This document shows positions 1-6,685 of a stretch of DNA of 11,340 nucleotides, one piece after another. Numbering within the stretch: the first letter of the stretch is position 1; the number at the start of each line of letters is the position of its first letter. A model generated the notes under the pieces. The model saw only the letters and a list, made by a program, of their open reading frames with translations. It was not told the DNA's origin and ran no database searches. The translations under genes and the position numbers were made by a program. Origin of the DNA: Arthrobacter sp. (GTDB lineage: Bacteria > Actinomycetota > Actinomycetes > Actinomycetales > Micrococcaceae); the NCBI GenBank assembly GCA_030147325.1, contig JASLAA010000113.1:1-11340 (forward strand). Reading direction: 5' to 3'.

Positions 1-109
1 CGAGGACACGCAGCAGATCCGCCAGTGGGCACAGGAGAACGGATACAACCCGAGCTCGCGGGGCCGGATCACGCAATCGATCATCGACGCCTACAACGAG
101 AGCCGCTGA
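1..109 (+). CDS. lsr2: Lsr2 family nucleoid-associated protein, C-terminal fragment
   Basis: Only the last 35 codons are in the window; the reading frame begins at base 2 and ends with TGA at 107-109. The peptide reads IRQWAQENGYNPSSRGR followed by ITQSIIDAYNESR, which is the C-terminal DNA-binding domain of Lsr2. That domain has the form I-R-x-W-A-x-x-N-G-x-x-V/P-S-x-R-G-R-I/V and ends in a short helix. The R-G-R triplet (residues 20-22 of the fragment) is the AT-hook-like element that inserts into the minor groove of AT-rich DNA. Lsr2 is the actinobacterial H-NS-like xenogeneic silencer, which oligomerises through an N-terminal domain not present here. A strong hairpin follows the stop codon. 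Identity rests on the motif order and is firm despite the short length; the paralogue number cannot be told. Confidence 0.9.
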   Translation, partial: EDTQQIRQWAQENGYNPSSRGRITQSIIDAYNESR

Positions 110-115
110 ATCCCC

Positions 116-151
116 GCGACCCGCGGTGCGTCACGACGCACGGCGGGTCGC
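116..151 (+). terminator. Terminator hairpin after lsr2
   Basis: Arms GCGACCCGC (116-124) and GCGGGTCGC (143-151) pair perfectly over 9 bp. After one G-G mismatch, GTGCGT (126-131) pairs with ACGCAC (136-141) around a CACG loop. The stem begins 7 bases after the lsr2 stop. There is no T-run after it, as is often the case in high-GC actinobacteria, so termination is inferred from stem strength and position. Confidence 0.75.
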
Positions 152-272
152 CGCTCGCGGCAGGAACGAACCGCCGTCGGGCCTGTACAAAACAGGTGGG
201 GCGTGAGATTCTCCGGAGTGATTCGCATCACACGCCGGCCTCGAGTCGGAGCGACGCCACCGGGGGCACACC
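152..272 (+). promoter_or_regulatory. Intergenic control region with CCTGT-N5-ACAGG dyad
   Basis: This is the gap between the lsr2 terminator and the propeller gene. It contains the dyad CCTGT (182-186) / ACAGG (192-196) around an ACAAA spacer, and a smaller GTGAT/ATCAC inverted repeat around 218-231. It must carry the promoter of the propeller-MoaD unit, but I could not assign -35 and -10 boxes with confidence. The dyad could be an operator or a leader hairpin. Confidence 0.35.
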
Positions 273-1367
273 ATGTCAGCACCAGGAACCACTCTCCTCG
301 CCATCGGCACCAAGAAGGGCCTGTGGCTCGCCACCAGTCCGGATCGGCGCACCTGGACCGTCTCCGAGCCGAGATTCCTCATGGAGGAGATCCCCAGCGT
401 GGCCATCGATACCCGGGGCGGTACCACACGCATCCTCGCGGGCAGGATGTCCTGGCATTTCGGTCCGTGCATCTCGACGTCCGACGACCTCGGCGAGACC
501 TGGGCGGAGCCGAAGGAGGGCGGTATCCGTTTCGGTCCGGAGGACGGGGCAGCACTCGAGCGGGTGTGGCAGATCCAGCCGGACTCGGAGAACCGCCCGG
601 GCGTCGTCTGGGCCGGGTGTCAGCCGATCTCGGTCTGGAAGTCGACGGACCACGGCGAGACCTTCGAACTGAACCGGGGGTTGTGGAACCATCCACACCG
701 GAGCGAGTGGGGCGAGGGATTCGGCGGCGCCGCCGCCCATACCGTGCTGCCGAGCCCGGCCGACGACACGGTGCACGTCGCGATGAGCACGGGCGGGGTC
801 TACCGGTCCGATGACGGCGGCACCTCGTGGCAGCCGAGGAACACGGGGATCAGCGCCTACTTCCTGCCGGACCCCCTTCCGGAGTTCGGCCAGTGCGTCC
901 ACAAGGTCGCGCGCGACGCCGTGGACCCCGATCGCCTCTTCGCGCAGAACCACCACGGCGTGTATGCGAGCCGGGACCGCGGCGACTCCTGGCAGTCGAT
1001 CGCGGAGGGCCTGCCCGCGGACTTCGGTTTCGTGATGCTCACGCATCCCCACCGGAGCGGCACGGCGTGGGTCATCCCACTCAAGGCCGACGGCGAGCGC
1101 ATCCCACCGGACGGGCACCTCATGGTGCACAGGACGGACGACGGCGGTGGAACCTGGCAGGCCAGCGACGCCGGGCTCCCGCAGGCGGACTACAACGCGG
1201 TGCTCCGCGATGCCGCATGTGTGGACACTGCTGCTGTCGCCGGCGTGTACTTCGGCACGCGGGGCGGGGCGGTGTATGCGAGCGCCGACGAAGGACTCAC
1301 CTTCCAGGAGGTCGTGAGCCACCTGCCCGACGTCCTGTCGGTACGCGCCGCCGTCGTACCGGCCTGA
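273..1367 (+). CDS. BNR/Asp-box (WD40/YVTN/BNR-like) beta-propeller protein
   Basis: A 364-residue protein built from repeated Asp-box motifs (S/T-x-D-x-G-x-T/S-W/F): STSDDLGETW at 68-77, STDHGETF at 124-131, RSDDGGTSW at 178-186, ASRDRGDSW at 232-240, RTDDGGGTW at 287-295 and ASADEGLTF at 336-344. A degenerate unit, TSPDRRTW, lies at 21-28. Spacing of about 45-55 residues fits a six- or seven-bladed propeller. There is no signal peptide or membrane segment, so it should be cytoplasmic. Databases often call such proteins exo-alpha-sialidases or glycosyl hydrolases, but I find no FRIP/RIP arginine motif of true sialidases, so an enzymatic role is not supported. A MoaD/ThiS-like gene starts 9 bp after the stop, indicating an operon. 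Only a weak G-rich ribosome site (GGGGG, about 6 bases upstream) precedes the ATG. The fold assignment is firm; the function is unknown. Confidence 0.85.
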   Translation: MSAPGTTLLAIGTKKGLWLATSPDRRTWTVSEPRFLMEEIPSVAIDTRGGTTRILAGRMSWHFGPCISTSDDLGETWAEPKEGGIRFGPEDGAALERVWQIQPDSENRPGVVWAGCQPISVWKSTDHGETFELNRGLWNHPHRSEWGEGFGGAAAHTVLPSPADDTVHVAMSTGGVYRSDDGGTSWQPRNTGISAYFLPDPLPEFGQCVHKVARDAVDPDRLFAQNHHGVYASRDRGDSWQSIAEGLPADFGFVMLTHPHRSGTAWVIPLKADGERIPPDGHLMVHRTDDGGGTWQASDAGLPQADYNAVLRDAACVDTAAVAGVYFGTRGGAVYASADEGLTFQEVVSHLPDVLSVRAAVVPA

Positions 1368-1376
1368 TCAGGTCCG

Positions 1377-1673
1377 GTGTCCGCGATGGCTTCGGTGACC
1401 GTGCTGATCCCGACGCTTCTGCGCGTCTATGTGGACGGACGGACCGAGGTCGTCCTGACCGTTCCGGACGACGGCGACGTGGCGAGCCTGCTCGACCGCC
1501 TGGGTGAGGGACGCCCCCTGCTCGACCAGCGGATCCGGGAGGAGACGGGAGGCCTGCGGCGCTACGTCAACATCTACGTCGACGGGGAGGACGTGCGCCG
1601 GGCGGACGAACTCCGGACTGCTGTCCCGGCCGGCGCGACCGTCATGATCATGCAGTCCGTCGCCGGCGGCTAG
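1377..1673 (+). CDS. MoaD/ThiS family ubiquitin-like sulfur-carrier protein
   Basis: A 98-residue protein (95 if the ATG at 1386 is used) beginning VTVLIPTLLRVYVDG and ending in SVAGG. The compact beta-grasp pattern is visible: an N-terminal hairpin, one helix (VASLLDRLGEGRPLLDQRI), a YVNIYVDGEDVR strand, then AVPAGATVMIM-QSVAGG. The terminal Gly-Gly is the residue pair that is adenylated and thiocarboxylated in MoaD, ThiS and related carriers. AGGT four bases before the GTG at 1377 favours that start. It follows the Asp-box propeller gene by 9 bp. No moaE, moaB, thiG, E1-like activating enzyme or cysteine-synthase partner lies in the window, so it is probably not the ordinary molybdopterin or thiamine carrier. 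The substrate is unknown. Confidence 0.85.
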   Translation: MSAMASVTVLIPTLLRVYVDGRTEVVLTVPDDGDVASLLDRLGEGRPLLDQRIREETGGLRRYVNIYVDGEDVRRADELRTAVPAGATVMIMQSVAGG

Positions 1674-1681
1674 GCCCGCGT

Positions 1682-1698
1682 CGCGGTTGCCAGCCGCG
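1682..1698 (+). terminator. Possible weak terminator hairpin after the MoaD-like gene
   Basis: CGCGGTT (1682-1688) can pair with AGCCGCG (1692-1698), including one T-G wobble, around a three-base GCC loop. It starts 8 bases after the MoaD-like stop codon and just before the ycsG promoter. There is no T-run, the stem is short and the loop is tight. Confidence 0.35.
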
Positions 1699-1706
1699 CG
1701 CAGCCC

Positions 1707-1736
1707 TTGTGCAGATTGTTGAACAATCTGTAGACT
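1707..1736 (+). promoter_or_regulatory. Predicted ycsG promoter with operator in the spacer
   Basis: TTGTGC (1707-1712) and TAGACT (1731-1736) fit the actinobacterial housekeeping consensus TTGnnn / TAnnnT with an 18-bp spacer. The spacer is filled almost exactly by the palindrome at 1712-1730, the arrangement expected for repression by blocking polymerase. Transcription would start near 1743, about 50 bases before the ycsG ATG. Confidence 0.55.
1712..1730. promoter_or_regulatory. 19-bp perfect dyad, predicted GntR operator (site 1)
   Basis: CAGATTGTT-G-AACAATCTG is a perfect inverted repeat around a central G. Its core ATTGTTGAACAAT recurs at 6677-6689 upstream of pxpA. The form TTGT-N3-ACAA resembles sites bound by GntR/FCD regulators. 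A gene for such a regulator lies between the two sites, so it is the natural candidate. Binding is inferred, not shown. Confidence 0.7.
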
Positions 1737-1792
1737 CCCCTTCGAGGAGTGACACTCGTCACGCCTGCAACTCCTGAGACGGCGGGACTTCC

Positions 1793-3013
1793 ATGGTGAC
1801 CAGGGCAGGACAGAAGACACCGAGAGCCTCACGTCCGGAGCGCAGCGCCCTGCTGGGGGCCATGTTCCTCATGGCGACGAGCGCCGTCGGCCCGGGTTTC
1901 ATCACGCAGACCACCACCTTCACCGTCACGCTCGGAGCGGCCTTCGCGTTCGCGATCCTGGTGTCCATCCTCGTCGACATCGCGGTCCAGCTGAACGTAT
2001 GGCGCGTGATCGGTGTCTCGGGGCGGCGGGCCCAGGAACTGGGCAATCTCGTGCTCCCCGGCGTCGGCTGGTTCCTGGCCGTCCTGATCTTCCTCGGCGG
2101 CATGGTGTTCAATATCGGCAACACGGCAGGGGCCGGCCTGGGCATGAACGCCATGCTCGGCGTCGACGCCACCACAGGCGGCGTGATCTCCGCCGTGATC
2201 GCCATCGCCGTGTTCCTGATCAAACGCGCGGGAGCGGCGCTGGACCGCATCGTCGTCGTCCTCGGCGCGCTGATGATCCTCCTGACCGGCTATGTGGCGA
2301 TCGTCTCGCAGCCTCCGGTAGGCCTGGCCATCAGGAATGCCGTGATCCCCGACCAGATCGACGTCCTGGTCATCACCACGCTCATCGGCGGCACGATCGG
2401 CGGGTACATCACCTACGCGGGAGCGCACCGCATGCTGGACTCGGGCGTCGTGGGCCCGGCCAACGTCGGCCAGATCACCAGGAGTTCGGTGCTCGGCATC
2501 ATCGTCACCGGGATCATCAGGATCCTGCTGTTCCTCGCGATCCTCGGGGTCGTCGCCGGCGGGGCCGAACTCGCCAGCCAGAACCAGGCGGCGGAAGCCT
2601 TCCAGATCGCCGCCGGGGAGGTGGGGCTCCGACTCTTCGGGATCATCCTGTGGGCGGCCTCCATCACGTCCGTGATCGGGGCGGCCTACACCTCGATCTC
2701 CTTCGTGACCTCGGCGAAGACCGCTCCACGACGCCGCAACCTCTACACCTGCGCCTTCATCGCCGTCTCGGCCCTGATCTACCTACTGGCCGGTCAGGCA
2801 CCCACGACCCTCCTCATCGCGGCCGGCGCCGTGAACGGACTGATCCTCCCGGTCGGTTTCGCAGTGATCCTGTGGGTGGCGTGGCGCAGACGGGACCTCC
2901 TCGGCGGCTACGTCTATCCGGTGTGGCTCCTGGTGGTGGGCGTTCTCGCCTGGCTGCTCACGCTCTTCCTCGGGTACCAGTCGCTCAGCGGCCTCGCCAG
3001 GTTGTGGGTGTAG
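1793..3013 (+). CDS. ycsG: YcsG-like NRAMP-fold membrane transporter of the 5-oxoprolinase locus
   Basis: A 406-residue, very hydrophobic protein with about 11 membrane segments and a short basic N-terminus. AVGPGFITQTTTFTVTLG (residues 31-48) matches NRAMP helix 1, but the DPGN metal-binding motif that should follow GPGF is replaced by TQTT. In helix 6 (around bases 2370-2440) GGTIGGYITYAGAHRML stands where canonical NRAMPs carry the metal-liganding Met-Pro-His. Transition-metal transport is therefore doubtful. It resembles Bacillus YcsG, the NRAMP relative encoded beside ycsF (pxpA), kipI (pxpB) and kipA (pxpC). Placed here with pxpA and pxpBC under a shared operator, it may import 5-oxoproline or a related compound (inference). 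The ATG at 1793 has only a weak ribosome site, and a GTG lies one codon on. The gene converges with the GNAT gene with a 12-bp gap. Confidence 0.8.
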   Translation: MVTRAGQKTPRASRPERSALLGAMFLMATSAVGPGFITQTTTFTVTLGAAFAFAILVSILVDIAVQLNVWRVIGVSGRRAQELGNLVLPGVGWFLAVLIFLGGMVFNIGNTAGAGLGMNAMLGVDATTGGVISAVIAIAVFLIKRAGAALDRIVVVLGALMILLTGYVAIVSQPPVGLAIRNAVIPDQIDVLVITTLIGGTIGGYITYAGAHRMLDSGVVGPANVGQITRSSVLGIIVTGIIRILLFLAILGVVAGGAELASQNQAAEAFQIAAGEVGLRLFGIILWAASITSVIGAAYTSISFVTSAKTAPRRRNLYTCAFIAVSALIYLLAGQAPTTLLIAAGAVNGLILPVGFAVILWVAWRRRDLLGGYVYPVWLLVVGVLAWLLTLFLGYQSLSGLARLWV

Positions 3014-3025
3014 GGCAGTCCGCCT

Positions 3026-3433
3026 TCATCCTCCCGTCGGCGACGGTTCGGACCCGACCGACAGCACCCGCAGCCCGCCCGCCGGCACCGGGCCGATCCC
3101 CGGTCCGATGGCGGTGACACCGTGGGCCCGCGCCCAGGAGATGAGTTCCTGGATGATGGCGTCCGACACTCCCGACCAGCGCGCGTACGGCAGCACGTAG
3201 AGGGAGTCGACAGCGACCCTCACCGGATCGACGTGCCGCAGTCCGCCGCAGCCCACCGGTTGTCCCGTCGCCAGTTCGTAGGTGATCAGGAAGACAGCGA
3301 CATCCGTTCCGTCGTCCGGCACAGGGGGCGCGGACCGGGGCCGCTCCCGGTACGTCTCGGCACGCAGGGCATCCCGCAGCCCTACTGCCACCGGGTTCGT
3401 CCAGGGGACCTGCCTGACCCTCAGTGACTGCAC
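3026..3433 (-). CDS. Divergent GNAT-family N-acetyltransferase
   Basis: A 135-residue protein from a GTG at 3433, chosen because AGGAGG lies 5 bases upstream; the open frame continues further upstream without coding character. The GNAT core is recognisable: FLITYELATGQPVGCGGLR (49-65), then VDSLYVLPYARWSGVSDAII (75-94), then a helix and RAHGVTAI. GLRVLSVGSEP (120-130) aligns with the usual ALxLYxxxGFxP. Two hallmarks are eroded. The acetyl-CoA pyrophosphate loop, normally R/Q-G-x-G-x-A/G, reads ARWSGVS, and the usual LY tyrosine is Ser. The enzyme may be weak, specialised or decaying. It is transcribed in the same direction as gntR, 124 bp downstream of it, and converges with ycsG. The acceptor substrate is unknown. 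Confidence 0.7.
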   Translation of the reverse strand: MQSLRVRQVPWTNPVAVGLRDALRAETYRERPRSAPPVPDDGTDVAVFLITYELATGQPVGCGGLRHVDPVRVAVDSLYVLPYARWSGVSDAIIQELISWARAHGVTAIGPGIGPVPAGGLRVLSVGSEPSPTGG

Positions 3434-3438
3434 GGTGG

Positions 3439-3444
3439 CCTCCT
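3439..3444 (-). promoter_or_regulatory. Ribosome binding site fixing the GNAT start
   Basis: AGGAGG on the - strand, 5 bases before the GTG at 3433. It is a full Shine-Dalgarno match and decides for the short form of the protein over upstream in-frame starts. Confidence 0.8.
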
Positions 3445-3557
3445 GGAGAAGTGGTGGGATCCCCAACGCTACGGAGCCGGGGTTTCGGCAGTATTTCCGT
3501 CCTCGAAAGTTCGTGTGCATTCGCCGTTCCGCTGCCGAGCCGGCGCGTCGACGGGCA

Positions 3558-4256
3558 TCAGTCGTGCCGGAGGGTGATCGCGGACAGGAGTTGGGCCTCG
3601 GCCCGGTCGAGGTAGTCGCGCATCCCCTCCGCGGCAGCGTCGGCCCGCCCCTCCTGCACCAGGGTGAGGATCCCCGCGTTCGCCTCGACGTACGGTGCAT
3701 GGAAGGCCGGGTCATCACCCATCCCGTGGAAGACCAGTCGCATCTCGGCAAGGACCTCCGACATCATGGCGTCGAGACGCACGCTCCCGGCGCGTGCAAC
3801 CACGCCCTGGTGGAAGTCCTGGTTCGCGCCGGCCATGGCGGTGACGTCCCCGGCTCCGCGAGCAGCCCGGGCGCGGGCTATCACGCCCTCGAGCGGGGCG
3901 TCACCGCCCGGAGCAAGGGAGGCGCCACCCCAGCGGAGAGCGGCGGGCTCGAGGTATCTCCGCACCCGGTAGATCTCTCGGACGTCATCAGCGGAGGGCC
4001 GGGCGACGAAGACACCCCGATTGGGCACGCGCGTCACGATGTTCTCCCCGGCCAGGATCCCGAAGGCCTCGCGCAGGGTGTTACGGGAGACGCCGAGCGC
4101 CGAGCAGAGCGCTTCTTCGAGCAGCTTGGTGCCCGGCGTGAGATCTCCTGCGGAGATACGTGTCCTCAGTGCTCCCGCGACCCACTGCCCGGTGTGGGCA
4201 TGCCGGGCTCCGCTGGACGGCGACCTCAGGGCTGCGAGGGCGTCATCGAACGTCAT
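3558..4256 (-). CDS. GntR/FadR-type (FCD) transcriptional regulator
   Basis: A 232-residue protein with an N-terminal winged helix-turn-helix at about 20-84: GALRTRISAGDLTPGTKL, then LLEEALCSALGVSRNTLREA, then the wing RVPNRGVFVA. An all-helical FCD effector domain spans about 90-222. These are the marks of the FadR branch of GntR regulators. In the FCD domain the NxxxH pair (N145, H149) is kept. The usual EH of the later helix reads EAN (191-193) and the MRxH motif reads MRDY, so metal or effector binding may differ from the norm. It is encoded 55 bp after pxpBC on the same strand, probably as the last gene of pxpA-pxpBC-gntR, which would make it self-regulating. It probably senses 5-oxoproline or a related metabolite and binds the two ATTGTTGAACAAT dyads (inference). 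KipR of Bacillus holds the comparable position but belongs to the IclR family, so I give no symbol. Confidence 0.88.
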   Translation of the reverse strand: MTFDDALAALRSPSSGARHAHTGQWVAGALRTRISAGDLTPGTKLLEEALCSALGVSRNTLREAFGILAGENIVTRVPNRGVFVARPSADDVREIYRVRRYLEPAALRWGGASLAPGGDAPLEGVIARARAARGAGDVTAMAGANQDFHQGVVARAGSVRLDAMMSEVLAEMRLVFHGMGDDPAFHAPYVEANAGILTLVQEGRADAAAEGMRDYLDRAEAQLLSAITLRHD

Positions 4257-4311
4257 GGGACCCAGCGTAGCCGCGCGGCGGTCCGTCGTTCATGAACCGG
4301 GGCAGGTCAGG

Positions 4312-5892
4312 TCAGATACGGAACCTGACCACGGCCCCCGGCGGTAGCTGTGCCGCCCGGTCGAGGTCAGCAGCGACGACGACGGCGACGACAGGATAAC
4401 CTCCCGTGACGGGATGATCGGCGAGGAACAGGACCGGCAACCCGGACGGCGGCACCTGCAGGGCGCCGCGAACGGTACCCTCACTCGGCAGCTCGCCCTC
4501 GGATGCACGGGCCAGGGGCGGTCCGTCGAGCCTCAGCCCGATCCTGTTGGACCGGGCCGTCACGGTCCAGTCCGCGGCGCACAGGCGGGACACCGCGTCA
4601 TCGTCGAACCAGTCCTCACGTGGACCGGGTATCACGCGGAGGATCTCCGGGGCCCTTGACCGGCGGGGGGTCTCGGGATCCCCCACCGTCGATCCTGCGG
4701 GTGGCTCACCCACCCCGAGGCGGGAGCCCGGGGCCAGCGCAGACGGCCCGAGACCCGACAGGGAGTCGGTGGACCGGCTCCCGAGCACTTCCGGGGCGTC
4801 GAAACCACCGCGGACGGCGGTGTAGGCGCGCAGCCCCGACGACGGCGCGGACAGCGTGAGCAGCTCACCGTCGCGCAGGAGGAAGGGCGCGCACAGCTCG
4901 GCCTCCCGCTCACGGCCGTCACCCCCGGAGATCGTCAGCCCGACCTCGGCTCCGGTCACCGCGAGTACCAGGTCCTCCGCGGCTTCGAGGACGAGCCCGC
5001 CGTTGAGGCTCTCGATGGCCGCCGCCCCTGCATCATTGCCGACGAGCCGATTCGCCTGCCGCAGGGCGGCACGGTCGAGCGCGCCGGCTTCAGCCACTCC
5101 CAGGGCCATCAGCCCTGGCCGGCCCAGATCCTGCAGCGTGCTGTACAGTCCGGGGGCGACGACGGTCAGCCCGGTCCCGGCGACCGGTCCGGCGGGTGCG
5201 GGTACGACGTCGGGTTCGACCGCTCGAAGCGCGACGAGCTCGCGGACGGCGGTGAAGCGGATCCTGTTGCCGGGCCGGATGAGCGCTGGCTCAGCCCGCC
5301 CGGTGTCCCAGAGGACGGCGTCGGTATGGCCGATCAGCTGCCAACCCCCGGGGGATTCCCGCGGATAGACGGCGGAGAAGGCTCCGGCGAGCGCCACCGA
5401 CCCGGCGGGAACCGCCGTGCGGGGCGAGGCGCGGCGAGGTACCTCCAGCCGCTGATCGCCACCGGTCAGATAAGCGAAGCCGGGCGCGAAGCCGCCGAAG
5501 GCGGCGATCCAGGGTGAGCCTGTATGAGCCGCGACCACCGCCTCCTCGCTCATCCCCGTGGTGGCCGACACCTCGGCCAGGTCGGCGCCGTCGTACTGCA
5601 CCTCGATCGCGACGAGCGCGTCCTCCTGCTCGACGGGTACCGACGGATCGATCAGGGCGAGGCGGGCCACGAGGGCCTGGACCTGCTGCGGCTCCTGCAC
5701 CGTGACCAGGACGGTGGTGGCAGCGGCGACCACGTCCACCTGCCCTTCGGTCGGCTCCGCCTGCAGCTGCGCTTGCACGCTGAGCACCTCCGCGAGGCCG
5801 GGCAACTCCACGAGCAGGCCGTGGTCACCCACCGGCCGCAGCCTCGTGGCGCCCACCCGCCTCGGTCCGCCCTCAGGCGAAGGCGCCGACAT
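4312..5892 (-). CDS. pxpBC: Fused 5-oxoprolinase subunits PxpB-PxpC (KipI-KipA)
   Basis: A 526-residue fusion. Residues 1 to about 215 are PxpB/KipI (CT_C_D/AHS1), with GDHGLLVEL (22-30), FGGFAPGFAYLTGGDQRL (132-149), VPRRASPRTAVPAGSVALAG (151-170) and YPRESPGGWQLIGHT (176-190). Residues about 240-526 are PxpC/KipA (CT_A_B/AHS2), with GLYSTLQDLGRPG (248-260), ANRLVGNDAGAAAIE (280-294), RVIPGPREDWF (419-429), ARSNRIGLRLDG (446-457), ELPSEGTVRGALQVPPSG (467-484) and ADHPVTGGYP (491-500). With PxpA these form the ATP-dependent prokaryotic 5-oxoprolinase (EC 3.5.2.9), converting 5-oxo-L-proline to L-glutamate in the cytoplasm. The ATG at 5892 overlaps pxpA by 20 bases, indicating translational coupling; a GTG at 5856 is an alternative. 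Both halves look complete, joined by a Pro/Ala-rich linker near 228-238. Confidence 0.93.
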   Translation of the reverse strand: MSAPSPEGGPRRVGATRLRPVGDHGLLVELPGLAEVLSVQAQLQAEPTEGQVDVVAAATTVLVTVQEPQQVQALVARLALIDPSVPVEQEDALVAIEVQYDGADLAEVSATTGMSEEAVVAAHTGSPWIAAFGGFAPGFAYLTGGDQRLEVPRRASPRTAVPAGSVALAGAFSAVYPRESPGGWQLIGHTDAVLWDTGRAEPALIRPGNRIRFTAVRELVALRAVEPDVVPAPAGPVAGTGLTVVAPGLYSTLQDLGRPGLMALGVAEAGALDRAALRQANRLVGNDAGAAAIESLNGGLVLEAAEDLVLAVTGAEVGLTISGGDGREREAELCAPFLLRDGELLTLSAPSSGLRAYTAVRGGFDAPEVLGSRSTDSLSGLGPSALAPGSRLGVGEPPAGSTVGDPETPRRSRAPEILRVIPGPREDWFDDDAVSRLCAADWTVTARSNRIGLRLDGPPLARASEGELPSEGTVRGALQVPPSGLPVLFLADHPVTGGYPVVAVVVAADLDRAAQLPPGAVVRFRI

Positions 5893-6628
5893 GCACACCC
5901 GCTGACACCAGTGCGCGGCGCACTGCAGCCGCCATCGCGACCGCGCCCGGGGTGTCGCCGTGCACGCAGATACTCTCGGCAGCGATCCGGATGCGCGACC
6001 CGTCGGTCGCCACCACCTCACCGTCCAGGGCCATCCGCAGGACGTGCTCGACGACGGCGGACTCCTCGTGCAGCACGGCACCGTCCTCCCGCCGGGGTAC
6101 CAGGGCACCGTCCGCCCGATAGGCGCGGTCCGCGAACGCCTCCACGACGGTGCGCAGCCCCGCGGCCCGCGCTTCGGACTCGATGACGGTGTTCGGCAGC
6201 ACCAGCAGCGGCAGGGTGTCATCGATCTCCCGGACCGCTCGGACCACCGCGCGGGCCTGCTGCTCGTGCACGGCGATGGTGTTGTACAGGGCCCCGTGCG
6301 GCTTCACGTAGGTGACGGTCGTGCCTGCGGAGCGTGCCAGTGCCTGCAGCGCCCCGATCTGGTAGACGACGTCGTTCGTCAGTTCGGCGGGTTCCACGTC
6401 CATGAAGCGTCGGCCGAAGCCGGCGAGGTCACGGTAGCCGGGGTGAGCTCCTACCGCCACGCCGGCCGCGGCGGCGTCGGCGCAGGTGGCGCGGATGCCG
6501 GTCGGATCCCCGGCATGGAACCCGCATGCCACATTCGCGCTCGAGACCGACTCCAGGATCCGGGCGTCGTCGCCGAAGTTCCAGTTGCCGAAGGATTCTC
6601 CGACATCACTGTTCAGGTCGATCGTCAC
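5873..6628 (-). CDS. pxpA: 5-oxoprolinase subunit A, PxpA (LamB/YcsF family)
   Basis: A 251-residue protein from a GTG at 6628. Family motifs in order are MTIDLNSDVGESFG (1-14), ANVACGFHAGDP (31-42), GAHPGYRD (60-67), FGRR (71-74), VKPHGALYN (108-116), EAFADRAY (163-170), LVPR (176-179) and CVHGDTPGA (221-229). The length matches the usual 245-257. Members normally begin M-x-I-D-L-N, and GGAGG sits 5 bases before this GTG, so the upstream ATG codons (6640, 6661) and a TTG at 6688 inside the operator are less likely starts. PxpA acts with PxpB and PxpC to hydrolyse 5-oxoproline to glutamate with ATP. It is the first gene of the - strand operon and overlaps pxpBC by 20 bases. A predicted operator lies 47 bp upstream. 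Confidence 0.95.
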   Translation of the reverse strand: MTIDLNSDVGESFGNWNFGDDARILESVSSANVACGFHAGDPTGIRATCADAAAAGVAVGAHPGYRDLAGFGRRFMDVEPAELTNDVVYQIGALQALARSAGTTVTYVKPHGALYNTIAVHEQQARAVVRAVREIDDTLPLLVLPNTVIESEARAAGLRTVVEAFADRAYRADGALVPRREDGAVLHEESAVVEHVLRMALDGEVVATDGSRIRIAAESICVHGDTPGAVAMAAAVRRALVSAGVHVGAFA

Positions 6629-6633
6629 TGTGA

Positions 6634-6638
6634 CCTCC
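6634..6638 (-). promoter_or_regulatory. Ribosome binding site deciding the pxpA start
   Basis: GGAGG on the - strand, 5 bases before the GTG at 6628. No comparable site with good spacing precedes the upstream in-frame ATG codons: GGAG directly abuts the ATG at 6640, leaving no spacer. Confidence 0.7.
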
Positions 6639-6656
6639 ATCTCCGGGTGCACCTCA

Positions 6657-6685
6657 AGCATGCCCGACGCCCACGGATTGTTCAA
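6657..6685 (-). promoter_or_regulatory. Tentative pxpA promoter
   Basis: On the - strand TTGAAC (6685-6680), 17 bases, then CATGCT (6662-6657) is a possible -35/-10 pair; the -10 departs from TAnnnT at its first base. The -35 would lie inside the operator dyad. A start near 6650 would leave a short leader before the GTG at 6628. This is weaker than the ycsG promoter. Confidence 0.35.

Noticed and set aside
276..1322. Long open frame on the - strand opposite the propeller gene
   Set aside because: It is antisense to a clear repeat protein, has no family motif, and is expected from third-position GC bias.
273..1367. True exo-alpha-sialidase
   Set aside because: Asp boxes are structural only. 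The FRIP/RIP arginine motif and a signal peptide are missing.
1829..2428. Asp/Glu/His/Arg-rich open frame opposite ycsG
   Set aside because: Its composition is the mirror of a membrane-protein coding strand. No motif or ribosome site supports it.
3282..4295. Long + strand frame over gntR and part of the GNAT gene
   Set aside because: Both - strand genes beneath it have recognised domains; this frame is low-complexity Arg/Gly/Pro sequence.
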